Shown here: positions 1-12,000 of the stretch, one piece after another | Numbering within the stretch: the first letter of the stretch is position 1 | Layout of the letters: each line of letters begins with the position of its first letter | Origin: Bolinopsis microptera | Taxonomy: Eukaryota > Ctenophora > Tentaculata > Lobata > Bolinopsidae | DNA length: 64,000 nucleotides | Assembly (NCBI RefSeq): GCF_026151205.1 | Contig: NC_087083.1 | Location: 9,793,460-9,857,459, forward strand | Direction of reading: 5' to 3' | Translations under genes and position numbers: made by a program | Notes under the pieces: model-generated | What the model saw: only the letters and a program-made list of their open reading frames with translations | What the model was told of the DNA's origin: nothing | Databases searched by the model: none

Positions 1-535
1 TTAACTTAAGCGATAAAGGTGAAATCTATCAAATTCCTTAGTAGTATATTATTGTTACCAGTGGCGAAACGAAATTTGAGATATCACTTCAAACACAAGA
101 AAATAGTCCTGTCGGACAGATGTCCGGATGTCGCTGTCGGACAGATGTCGTGTTACCCCCCGCTACTACTGCTATGCGGATGGGTGGCACCTTAGGGTGC
201 GGAATTTGTCCGAATTTTACGTATTCGAAGAATTCCAATCATGGCATAGAAAATTACAACACCCAACTATATATTTTTCCATAATTAGAATAACAATGAA
301 AGTTAAAATTAATTTCTTTACTCTATTTATAGTACTAAGAAGCCATACCAACTTTATATTTTCTATAAATATCAAGCCATTTTTTAGCAAAAAATCAATC
401 TTTAGTATCATTCATCTTATACACGTTGGGGCTCACTGGTAACGCTATAATTTTCAACATTTAAATTGTAGTCTCAATACCATTTTCAGATTTAAAATCC
501 TATTATTCATAGGAGCAGCTTTTATTTTATTTTAA

Positions 536-918
536 GGGGGTTCATCCTGTTTTTTTTTGTGAAATTAAATTTCGAGATAGCAATTGACGAACAAACTAGG
601 GCCTGTGACCGAATTTTTGAGGGGTTCCGGACTCCGGGTGCCCACCAGCCCATCGGTGCCCGCGGGACAGCTTTTAGGTGCTCTACTTGTAGTTGTAGCT
701 AGTATATAGTGCCTTGAACTCGTAAATGAATTTTCATCAAGATTGGACAAAAAATGACTTTGTTAATATGATTTGGCATAATTGGGACCGAAAATGGGCG
801 TGGCTGTCCCGCGGGCACCGGTGGGCACCCCCTCTAAAACTAGGGTCCCAGTCCCTAGTTTTTTGGTCAATTGCTATCTCGAAATCAAATTTCACAAAAA
901 AATCAGGGTGAATCCCCC
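536..918. mobile_element. Second, shorter copy of the TTAA-flanked foldback family
   Basis: Starts with GGGGGTTCATCCTG and ends with the complementary CAGGGTGAATCCCCC. The arms match those of the 32359-33337 element. TTAA precedes it at 532-535, and the downstream site reads TGAA, a likely decayed TTAA. The interior is much shorter and carries no gene. Confidence 0.65.
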
Positions 919-1689
919 TGAAGTTATTCGTTGTGATATAAAGAAACAATCGCAGAATAATCATCAAATCCGTCATTTTATACCATTTATTCGAAAATTT
1001 CCTAAATATCTCACCGATTCTTAAGTACGTGGAAATGCAACCAGGTATTTATTATTATAATGGTTGGTATAAGGTTCTGGAAATCAGACTAATTCTTCTC
1101 GTGCCAATCTGACAGCTGTTAAAAAGTTAAAAGTTCAGTTGATGATATGTTTTTCATGAATTTTTATCGGCAAATTTAACCAGTCACATACCTTTCTGCA
1201 GAAATCATAAATTGAAGTAGCCTAATTTTTGTTCAGCCTTATTTTGTTTAACCAGCTAAATATTTTGCAGAAAAGTTTGAAAAACATCAACACATGATAT
1301 TTACACGTCCTATATTTGATACTTAAATACTTTAATACTTAGCATGGAAATATTTAATAGTTAGGGCAAGAATACGATAAGTCGCCAAAAACTCAAAGGA
1401 ATGCGTTGTCCTTAGTTCCGGGAACCACCATGAAAAATTGTCAGACTAAAACTTTCAGACTTAAAAGTTCGTGGGCACCTTTTAAAAGTTCGTTACGGTT
1501 AAGTACGTTTCCCCAACTATGGCTCTAACTATTAAAGAATTTCATGCTTAGTATTAAATTTAAAGTATGAAGCATAACTATAAATATCAAGTGTTGATTG
1601 TTTGCCGACGTTGTCTGCTATGTAATTATATAAACATATATTATATAAGTAGACAGCATTTGAATATTATCAACACGACGCCTGCTATA

Positions 1690-1945
1690 TTGACTTACAA
1701 TTTACGACAGTTCACTGTTGGTTCTATAACAGTTTACTGTTGTTTTTACGAAAGTTCACTGTTATTTTTACAACAGTTGTTTTTATGACAATTTACTGTT
1801 GTTTTTACAACAGTTCACTGTTGTTTTTACAACAGTTCACTATTGTTTTTATAACAGTTCACTGTTGTTTTTACAACAGTTCACTATTGTTTTTATAACA
1901 GTTCACTACAGCTGTTGTTTTTACGACAGTACACTGTTGTTTTAA
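1690..1945 (+). repeat. 22-bp minisatellite TTTTTACAACAGTTCACTGTTG
   Basis: About ten units of ACAGTTCACTGTTGTTTTTA with small changes. Each unit contains a short palindrome (AACAGTTCACTGTT). No function is apparent. Confidence 0.8.
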
Positions 1946-2389
1946 CGACCAAACTTTGGCAGGTATTTATTTTAATTACCAATGGTATCGCTTCTACAGA
2001 AACCATTGATATCAATGACGCCTGTGCCAAATCCTTTTGTAGATTCCATTCCAAGAGTAAGTTGATTGTAATGGCGGTGTATGCTTTGGTTGAACGCGGA
2101 TATCAGGAAACCTCTCCAAGATTTGTTGTTCAGTGGTGGTACTATGGCTTTTGGGAGATGTGAAGCGTTTTGCTTGAAGGCATTAAATACCTCTGTCATG
2201 TTATTTGGAGCACTTCAAAGGAATTTCAAAGAGACTTCAAACTCATGGCATGGTTTTGCAGATAACATAATATATTATTATTAACGCTTGACTTGTCAAT
2301 TTGTCCGGTTATTGTGATGTTCTGGCAGATCATTTAAAATGGCAGATCATCTGTGACTGTAGCCACTTTTTCAGAGGCAAGATGCACAA

Positions 2390-2483
2390 TACCTTATCGG
2401 ACGTTATTTTACCGGACATTAAAATGAACGCTAGGGCCTCCAGCGTCCAATTAATGTCCGTTCAAATAAAGTCCGACAAGGTA
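2390..2483. mobile_element. 94-bp MITE with TACCTTATCGGAC inverted ends
   Basis: Imperfect inverted repeats of about 33 bases (TACCTTATCGGAC... and ...GTCCGACAAGGTA) almost meet in the middle. TA at both ends is compatible with a Tc1/mariner-type target. The same ends bound 27928-29133, and a left-end fragment is seen near 7071. Confidence 0.6.
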
Positions 2484-2877
2484 GTCGTAAATAGTTCCTA
2501 TCATTTGGTACATAATAAGTTGTTCAACTGTAAATTTGGCATTCGCTCACGCACAGTTCCCTAAATGAACGTGAAATTGTTTCAGTTAAATTCCCTTATC
2601 AGTTATCAGTTACCGTCAGTTTAATGGTTTCACCTACTTCGTCAGCTTCAGGGTTAAAAGCCGTGAAGTTGACCAAAATTATGACCAAGACCTGAGATAA
2701 CTTCAGTAATTTTACCAGTAATTTTCCTAATTCCTACAGGTTACCAAAACGATCAATTTACAATTAGACCTCATATTCAAAAAAGGATCCTCCCATATTA
2801 GTTATCTTGCCAGATAAAAAATTAAGAGCAATGCCATTCAGCACGTTTCAACTCGCGCAAAAAACATGAATGATAAC

Positions 2878-3302
2878 ACGCGGGTACTGGGTAACACGTG
2901 GTTCACACGTAGGTAACACGTGTTGGTAACAGGCGGGTACTGGGTAACACGTGGGTAACACGTAGGTAACACGTGTCGGTAACAGGCGGGTACTGGGTAA
3001 CACGTAGTTCACACGTAGGTAACACGTGTCGGTAACAGGCGGGTACTCGGTAACACGTGGTTCACACGTAGGTAACACGTGTCGGTAACAGGCGGGTACT
3101 GGGTAACACGTGGTTCACACGTAGGTAACACGTGTCGGTAACACGCGGGTACGGGGTAACACGTGGTTCACACGTAGGTAACACGTGTCGGTAACACGCG
3201 GGTACTGGGTAACACGTGGTTCACACGTAGGAAACACGTGTCGGTAACAGGCGGGTACTTGGTAACACGTGGTTCACACGTAGGTAACACGTGTCGGTAA
3301 GA
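2878..3302 (+). repeat. 53-bp minisatellite rich in CACGTG
   Basis: About eight units of 53 bases built from GGTAACACGTG blocks. Each unit has up to two CACGTG palindromes. Long minus-strand open frames here are by-products of the repeat. Confidence 0.85.
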
Positions 3303-3867
3303 CGCCGCGGTTCCCTTGAAATGATGAACATCATGGTCAGTGTTGATCAGTCTGTAGGACAATTGGTGCGGCCCAGTAATTATGTATGTGTTTTGGTGTC
3401 TGGTCTTGATTGTTATGATTGTATTTGCTTGCGTCATATAATTATATAACATTAATTTCGAATATTTTTTTTTGTCGTCTTATAGTTATACAGCTTTTTC
3501 ATCTCCCAGTAAAAGTCTTTTGAATGATAACGAATCATAGAACTATTATATGTCACTGCGGCCTGTATTTGCTTACTCATGCTTACATAAATGAAGAAGG
3601 GGTACTTACTCAAATGTTATCATTCAAAGTTTTTGAATAATAATATTTGAGTTTCTGAATAAAAAACCTCCTAATTTCAAAGTTTTAAATAAAAAAAGTT
3701 CCCAAATAAAGCCTCTCGTGGGTCACAAGATATCCTATAAGCCCGTCCACTTTAATTTTGCCATAACATAATGATCCGTACGTCATACGTGAATATTACT
3801 AATATTTTTATTTTTTCAATATTTGTTGTGTTTTTATGGCATTGCCGGGGAGTTTACAATTTAGCAT

Positions 3868-3871
<4 letters not shown>

Positions 3872-3901
<30 letters not shown>

Positions 3902-4741
3902 GAGGCTGGGCCTGGTTGGCCCACGAGAGGATAGCATATGAATGCTTTGCCTACCTCTGGGGTATGGCAGTCCTGTGGGAGGATGCCAGTGGAATCAAGA
4001 TGTGTAATCAAGGATGATGGTAAGTGTTGTGGGGTGTGTCATAGATAAACGCTTAAGTGGTGGTTGAGTGTGGAAGAGAGAGGCGAAATAAGACGGCGTT
4101 AAAGTAGTCGCTATGTTACACCTGTCTGGTCCAACTCCTCTGGCACCACTAAGCGTTTAGTGTGGTTTGTAAAGTTGACAATGGTGGAGATGTGTTGGTT
4201 GTCGAATATGTCATTGACAGAGAGGTAGTAGTCCCGGAAATATTGACCTCTTATTTGGGCAATAGCCGGGCACTGTCCGAGAAAGTGTGAGACAGTCTCC
4301 TCTTCGTCGCCGCATTTAGGACAAGCACTTGTGTCTGATTTGCGAATGGTGTGTAGGTGTTTGTTGAGGCCACAATGTCCCGTGATGAGGTGCACTGCAG
4401 TTCTATAATTTTGTCTGTTGTTACTGAGTGTAGTGTTGAGATTTTTGATGATGTTGATGTTTTTATGTCCAAGTGTCAGTTTAGTGTGTCTGGGACCATC
4501 AGTAATCCATGATTCTTGATTAAGTTTTGTGACTTTGTCGTTGATCAGGCGTTTGATGTAAGATTGTGGAATTGGGCAATTCAAAGTGGATTCACTGGTT
4601 GTACCATTTTTGGCCAGCTCGTCTGCTTTTTCATTACCCCACAATCCAATGTGTGCAGCTATCCATCTGATCTCTAAGGTGTTAGTGGATCCGAGTGTAT
4701 TGAGGGTGTCGTAACAGTCTCTTGTAGTCCTACTCCTCGTT
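3872..4741 (-). mobile_element. 5'-truncated LINE (RNase H and CCHC-type tail) with poly(A) and 13-bp target duplication
   Basis: On the minus strand the element ends in an A-run (plus-strand T-run 3871-3898). ATTTAGCATAGAT flanks it at 3859-3871 and 4742-4754. The frame at 4111-4644 begins in the end of an RNase H domain (GNEKADELAKNG) and continues to a Cys/His cluster (CPKCGDEEETVSHFLGQCP), as at the end of I/Jockey-type ORF2 proteins. Intact poly(A) and target duplication imply a young insertion. Confidence 0.85.
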
Positions 4742-4754
4742 ATTTAGCATAGAT

Positions 4755-6084
4755 ATTTTTTTTCACTTTATTATACGAAACGCAACATATTGACAATTGT
4801 AAGTTATCTAATTGATTGACCACGGTTAAGGAGTACATACAGATTTTAATGAAACTTTTAGAACTTTTATTTTAGAGAATTGCAGTCCCAGTACACTTGA
4901 AGTAAAAGAAAATAACTACATACATTTGCTTAATTCTCTTAGACCTTTTGGCCTTAATACTGTCAATCCCTTTGGATTTTTCGGATTCTTAATTTTGTAA
5001 CGGCTTGAGTTTCACTAACCTTTTAACATTTTTTAGGTTCAATGTCACTGGAGATGACTACAATCGAAATATATTTGGCAAGAATCTGAATGTTTTCAGT
5101 GTTGAAAGTTTAGTTTCTTAAATCCTGGAGTAGTCATTCGTGTCCCTGATATTTGGGTTAATTCTAACTCTCCTGTAAGTTATCTAAAATAATCCTAATA
5201 AGTAATAACATTACATGATGCACTTTGGGGGATTAGGTAAGTATAAATAACTATAGTTTGGCGGCTTTCAATAAATCCAAACCTAATTAATCTGGATTAT
5301 AGATTAATTTCATGAATAAGAAGAAACAATGATTTAAGAAATGGTGTTGTCATGAATTTCTACGATACATTTATATAATTTGTTAAGGATTAAAGAAATT
5401 CTAATTCTAAGAAATGGTGTCCTCCAGAATTACTATAATACATTTATCTAACATTAATTCCGTTTTTATTGATATGCTTTATTTTTCTTGTAAGAAATTT
5501 AAGAAACTATATAGAAGTGGGGACGGATTTCCATTTATATTTTGTCCTTAGCATAAATAAGGATGGTGACCAGCAGCATTAAATGTCGCTATTTGCACAA
5601 TACTCTGTAAAAAAAAACATTTATTGCGCTGCTGTGAAAACCGGACAAATTTCATCAAATTTCAACTTTGTAATTTGTAATTTGTTTGTTTGTTTGTTTG
5701 TTTCTATATGTTTCAAGAGCGTCTAAATTTCCGATTAAAGGCATGACATCTCAGTAAAGATATTTCTTGAACGTTTAGCTCTATCATGATGCAGGCGGTG
5801 TACCGTCATGCACGACTCACAACTACAAGTATTAATTGTACAAGCAAATCGTTACAAGCTGCGAACATTTTATATTGTTTGTGAAATTTCGTTATCAAGT
5901 ATTATTCTAGTCGGTTACATGACTTTCATTTCTACGATAGATCAGTTAATTATTTTTATGAGCAGCAAAATTTTCGATTTCATAAAAAATATCGATAATT
6001 TAAAATTTTACCATTTACGAGTTATGATTTATCCAAATCTTCGATAATTAAAATAATCCTCGATTACTTTAGGAAGGCAACGAA
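4755..6084. other. Region upstream of gene A, no gene seen
   Basis: AT-rich DNA with a (GTTT)n run at about 5683-5703 and no reading frame of interest. A core promoter for gene A should lie here but no clear TATA box stands out. Confidence 0.4.
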
Positions 6085-9000
6085 ATGAGTGGGAGAATTC
6101 TACTTTTACTACTGGTTATAGCATTTCTGAATCTCGGTGTTAACACTGATTATAGGAATGCCAGTCTTACAGAAATACAAACTTTGTTTGACGGTGAGTT
6201 AGTTGTTTTGTAATATGAGCAATAGTGTTATTACAATGTAGTTATAGTGTAATTATAGTGTTATTATGATTTTATAATAGTGTAAATGTTATTATAATGT
6301 TATTATAATATAACTAAAAACCTGTGGACATAGATGGAAAGCTGAAAGCTCATAGTCATAGTATTCTTTGCTATAGTCAGTTTTAATTTGTATCGCATCA
6401 AAAAACTATAATCCCGACCGACGATTTACCTGACTTAAATGTAAACATTACAAACAATATGACAATAAAACCGATCATATTGTCGTTTCAACAATGATCA
6501 TTGCACGTGCTCGTAATTCCATCTTCTTTACAATCCAACTTTCTATTTTTCATCTAATTTGCACGTGGGTGGTCATACAGAAAGAAATGTTCGAATTATA
6601 AGTAAGGGCAATTTGGTAATCGGGCTAGGCACACTTGGGGCACACTTGGGGCACACTTGGGGCACACTTGGGGCACACTTGGGGCACAAAATTGTATTTC
6701 CTGGGGCACACTTGGGGCACAGTTGGGGCACAGTTTGGGCAAAAAGTTACTTGGGGCACACTTGGGGCACAAGCGTGTCACCTTGAGATACGTAGATTTT
6801 ATTTCTACATGAGTATCATGTAATCAATGCAACTATTTACGGATTCCGATATATGATATACTTATTTACATGTGACCGGAAATATTGCAACCGTAAGCAA
6901 AAGATTCATTTTACATTGAATCGCTGCAGTCCATTTCCGTAGTAAGACAGTTTTTACAGTCATGGGAGAGATGAGCGTATGTGTTTATCTCTATCATGTA
7001 AATAAGTATATCGTATATCGGAATCCGTAAATAGTTGCATTAATTCTGGTTCCCGAAAAAGTTAACTTACCTTATCGGACATAATTCAATTATTAATTGT
7101 CACAGACAAGTTTTTCACGTACCAAATTTTTCACGGACATAATTATTCACGCTCATGACCGCCCAAAAATTTCCAAAAAATTGTGAAAATGTTTGGTGAT
7201 TTTTTAATAAGCGTTTTACTCTTTTTCTGAACTCTAGAATGTGACTGATGAGTGATTATATTTATCCTAGTATACTAATAAGCTAATATAGTAATCGGCT
7301 ACACACATATCTACGCATATGTAGGGACACACACGCTAAGAGGCTTAGGTCTTCAGCGTGAAAGTAAAATCCGTGATAATTATGACCGATAAGTCTCGTA
7401 CAAGCTATCCCCCTCAGGATAATTTCCAACGTACGGCATTAAAATCGATACATTAGGCCGATAAAAAGAAGGCATCACAATTACTAGCACTCTAACAGGA
7501 ATTAAATTACAGCACTGCTGAAGATAGAAGGGATGGAGTTGGAAATTGATGATTACGAAGAAAGAGTACGAATGTTCGCTGCTAACTACCAAACTGGTCA
7601 AAGCGATGAGTAAGAAACCTTTTTTATTTTATGTTTCTAATTTACCGTCTTGGTTTTAGTTCAAGACTACGACTGTCTTTTTTTCTGCTAAACATCAGGC
7701 TACATCTCATGGCATTTTGTTTCTTTCTGCAACATTATCTCTCGGTATAACAACGCTATAATATAAATATAATATATATATTTATCTACGATATGATGTT
7801 TTTTTGTTTGGTTGTATAACTTTCATTTAACTGATTGGGATCTGACACATGTAACTTTGTTATGATCTTTCTAATTTCTAATTTCTAATTTCTATAATTT
7901 TCAGAGGAATAAGCATACAGCTAATGTATAACGGTGAAGAACTAGTACAACAACTGGGAGCTAAGCCAGTGCGGGGCATTGAACCTCAGCTGACACGTAA
8001 CAAAAGGGTATGTTTATTTTTTCCCGATCCATGACTCAAAGTGCCGAAGGCACAAAAGAGTCAAGGACAAGGGTTAGCGAACGAGGTTTTTTTTTGTATA
8101 TGGTAGCTTTGCGACCGTACCTGCGAGCGTGCGAGCGACCGTACCTGCCTGCACACACTGTAATCGCCCACGTGACTACCTGCGCAAAGTTATTTTGCGG
8201 AATAATCCAAATTAGCTAATTGTTGGCGCGCGGCGCTGAACTGACCAAGTACATTGTTAATTTCACCATGTACATATCCCACTAGGCACTAATTGATAGC
8301 ATACTATTATTATTTTGAGTTACTTATACTATTTTGCACACATCCGTGTCGGGTGTCAGGTTGCATAAACAATAAGCATATGGTTTTTAAAAATATACAC
8401 GATTTTCAAATTCAATATGGAATTATATTAACTTGGTGGCGCTCGGCCTGTCACTTCGCCATATCTGCATACTTATAAACAGTAAAAACTGGGGTCCCCA
8501 GGTTGTATAGAAAATGATAAAATACGCCATCACGGATCGGGAAATTGAGCGGCCATGCACAAAAAAAGCGGCCGCATTTCTTGTTAGCATCGTAGATTTA
8601 GTTTTTATGGGTCAAAAATTTAGAGTTTATTTTAATTTGTTTATCAAAATTTCTATTTTATTCATCTTTTACATTATATAAAACGTCGATCATTAAAAAA
8701 ATAAAGATCTAATTTTAAAAGTTACAAATCAAAGGTAACTATGTGTAATGTCTATATTGTGTTTCCTGTAGGGAATTGACCCGTTGAGAGTCAGCTCAAC
8801 ACCAAAATATTATGACGGACGGAAGTACCGAGGAAAGACTATAATAAACGAGGCTGTTCACCAGGGTATCTGTGGCAACTGCTACCTTCACACTTGTAAG
8901 TGTATAGGGTATCTTAGGTATAGTAATTAGTTAGCTACTATACTGGGTACAGTAATTAATGAGCTGCAGTCATTAATGAGCTGCAGTAATTAATGAGCTA

Positions 9001-12000
9001 CAGTAATTAATTAGCTACAGTACTCTTAATTAATTTGTTCAAGAAAATTGCCGTATCTCATGTGAAAACTACAAGATAATTCCGATTGCAATAAAAATGA
9101 TTAGTTTATCATCACGAATTACGTAGATACTTGACGATCTCCTGCACATCCTGCAGTCTGAATCATGAGCAACCTCCATAATATTAATGACTAATATTAA
9201 TATTATGCAATATGATTAACTTATATTAGTTATATACTCATATAAATAAGGGTCACATCACAGTTATCGCGGCCCTGGAGTTAGCGTACTTCAAAGGGTC
9301 AGGAGAGCTGATAAAGTTTAGTGAACAGGAGATGACAGACTGCTACAATAACGGCTGTGAAGGGGGCGACTTCAAAATGGTATGTAAACATCTTTATATG
9401 GTTATTTGACCAAAACCCATAATCATGGGTAGAGTGAACCGCTGCCAGTGTCTCTCTTTTCCAAACAAAAGAAAATGATATTAATTTGAGGAACCGTCCG
9501 CAAATGCAAATTGATACCGAGAATGAAATCGGTCGCTCGCTTTTCCCATTCAATAAGCTTTATTGCAATACGTAAGCCGTGAATGAATGGGAAAAGCGAG
9601 CGACCGATTTCATTCTCGGTATCAATTTGCATTTGCGGACGGTTCCTCAAATTAATATCATTTTCTTTTGTTTGGAAAAGAGAGACACTGGCAGCGGTTC
9701 ACTCTACCCATGATTATGGGTTTTGGTCAAATATCATCTCTTTTTGATTATAATGTCAGGATAATTTACACAGTCGAAACTTAATAAGGAGGTAATTTCA
9801 ACGATTTCGAAATTTTACCTTTGAAAACGTTTCCTTGTGTTTAGGTAGGCATATCTGTCAATAATAGACTGAATATAGCACTTTTTACTCATTCAAGTTG
9901 GCATTAAATTCATATATAATGCCATTTTAATATCGTGGGAAAGCAGAATATATTCGAAATCACGAATGAGCAAAATTCTCACCTTTCGCACGTGCAAACT
10001 TTGAGCGGACGTTGCGTGCGCATAAAATATTGAATCACCATAAATTTTTGCATAGTGTTATTTAATATATAGTTTGATAAGCATGAAAAGTTTCAGAAGA
10101 TTTCAAAAAGAACTTGGATCACAACGGGACTCCAAAGTTGGTAAAAATCGTGAAAATAACAATTTTTAGTGATTTTAGCTATTTTAAATGAATTTGGGCG
10201 TGTCCCCACGTGTGCAACTTTTCGATTTTCAACTTTAAAACTAGCCTATAACACAATTTAGACCTTTAGGAAGCAAAATTGAGCTCCACAACCCAAGGGA
10301 TGGCCCAACACCAGAGAATACTAATTCACAACTTTTGTGTTTTTATAAAATTATTCTTCAAAAAAGCACAAACTTCAATAGCGAATATCTTTATGAAGGA
10401 GCAAGGTAGGAAAACTTTCCGGTAGATTTTCAGAATGCTTGAACAATTATCTAAGATGAAAATGTCCTCAGATTTTGAATAAAATTACTCCTTAATGCTT
10501 TAAAATCGATTTGAAAAGTTGTTATTTTGTCAAAAATCAAGTTTTAAAAACACTTAAATTGATGACGTCATCAAGTGATGATGATGACGATAAATTATTT
10601 TTCGATATAATGTAAATCAAAGTATAAACAATTATCTTTAAAACCTGTGGTTCGAAATGACTGTATCTTTTATACTTTTGAATCTACGGACACTTAAATG
10701 TAGGCTACAATTTACTGCAAAAGCGTCTATACATATATATATATACTAGTGTAACCCGGCCTACGGCCGGGATTTCACTGCCGCAGTTAAAAAGGGTAGG
10801 AGTAATTACCCGCAGAGTCAAAACCCGCATTAGGTGACCCAATAGTTTCTTAAACAATAATCTCATAATCAGTTATTTCTTGTGGATAATTAAGTCATTA
10901 TTAGCCATGAGGCACCACACTCCATGATCATAAGGTCTGAACACCGATTATTACACCTCATCACTCCCGTCTTGAACCGCTTTCTATTTTTATTTAAATC
11001 GTTATAGAAATTAACCCTTGTTAACTCCGCACCACACCCACATATTATATTTGAAAACACGCATAACATTGTCGTATGAACTCTCTCTCTCTCTCTCTCT
11101 CTGCAGTCCAAACAGACCCCAAACACTAACAGTCCCCCCTCCCCTAATAAGCTTAAGGTATAACATTACAGCAAATCTTCCAGGCTAATCCAATTATGAC
11201 GCTACTTAAATGCAGCTATAACATATTACACAGTAATGAGAGAGAGAGAGCAAGTCCCGTAACTCTTGCCGTTCTGCTCACGCAATTTTATGTAACATTT
11301 GTGGTACAAAACCATCAATTAAACCACTTACCATCGGCCGATTTTTAAAAAAATTTCCTATGGGCTTCATCAGAGTTTTGTCGACACTATACCGAAAAAA
11401 TCAGTCCCGTAACTCTTACCGTTTTTTTTGTATAACCGACCGGAAATTACACACGGACAGACAGACAGACAGACACACACACACACACACACATTCTGGT
11501 GTTATTAAGGTGATATTTTGTAGCTGTACTCCTACACATTAAAAGTCGGTGTTGATTAGATCTTCGAAATAAGTCTTTGCATCATTTTATTAAACATCGT
11601 TATCTGAGATAAAATTGTTCTAAAAGCAACTGGAATATTCACAAATCTTTAAAATAACTTACAAACTAGGAAAGGAAAACAAGTCTTAGGAAGACGTACA
11701 AAACTATGTGACTTAAAACGGTACAAAACTAAAATATACTGTGTAATAATCAAACGAAAAGAATGGCTGTGTACATTTTATCTAATCTATTAAAGATTAG
11801 TTTCTCGGAAAAAGCTAGATTTCTCTGAATCAAGCAGTAAAAATATATAAATAGTAATGAATATAACACGTCTCTGATAGCAATATTGTAAACTAAACAC
11901 GGGTTTATAGGCTGAGATCATGTCAAATAAAATAAATAAACTAAACACTAAGCTCCAGCGGATTTAAAAAGGATGTGGTTACTATCGAGTGTGTTCATAC

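Noticed and set aside
2870-3305. CRISPR-like array
   Set aside because: Units are contiguous without unique spacers and the window is eukaryotic; it is a minisatellite.
2848-3452. Minus-strand frames with CYP/TRVLPT repeats
   Set aside because: They are read through the 53-bp minisatellite; composition and periodicity explain them.
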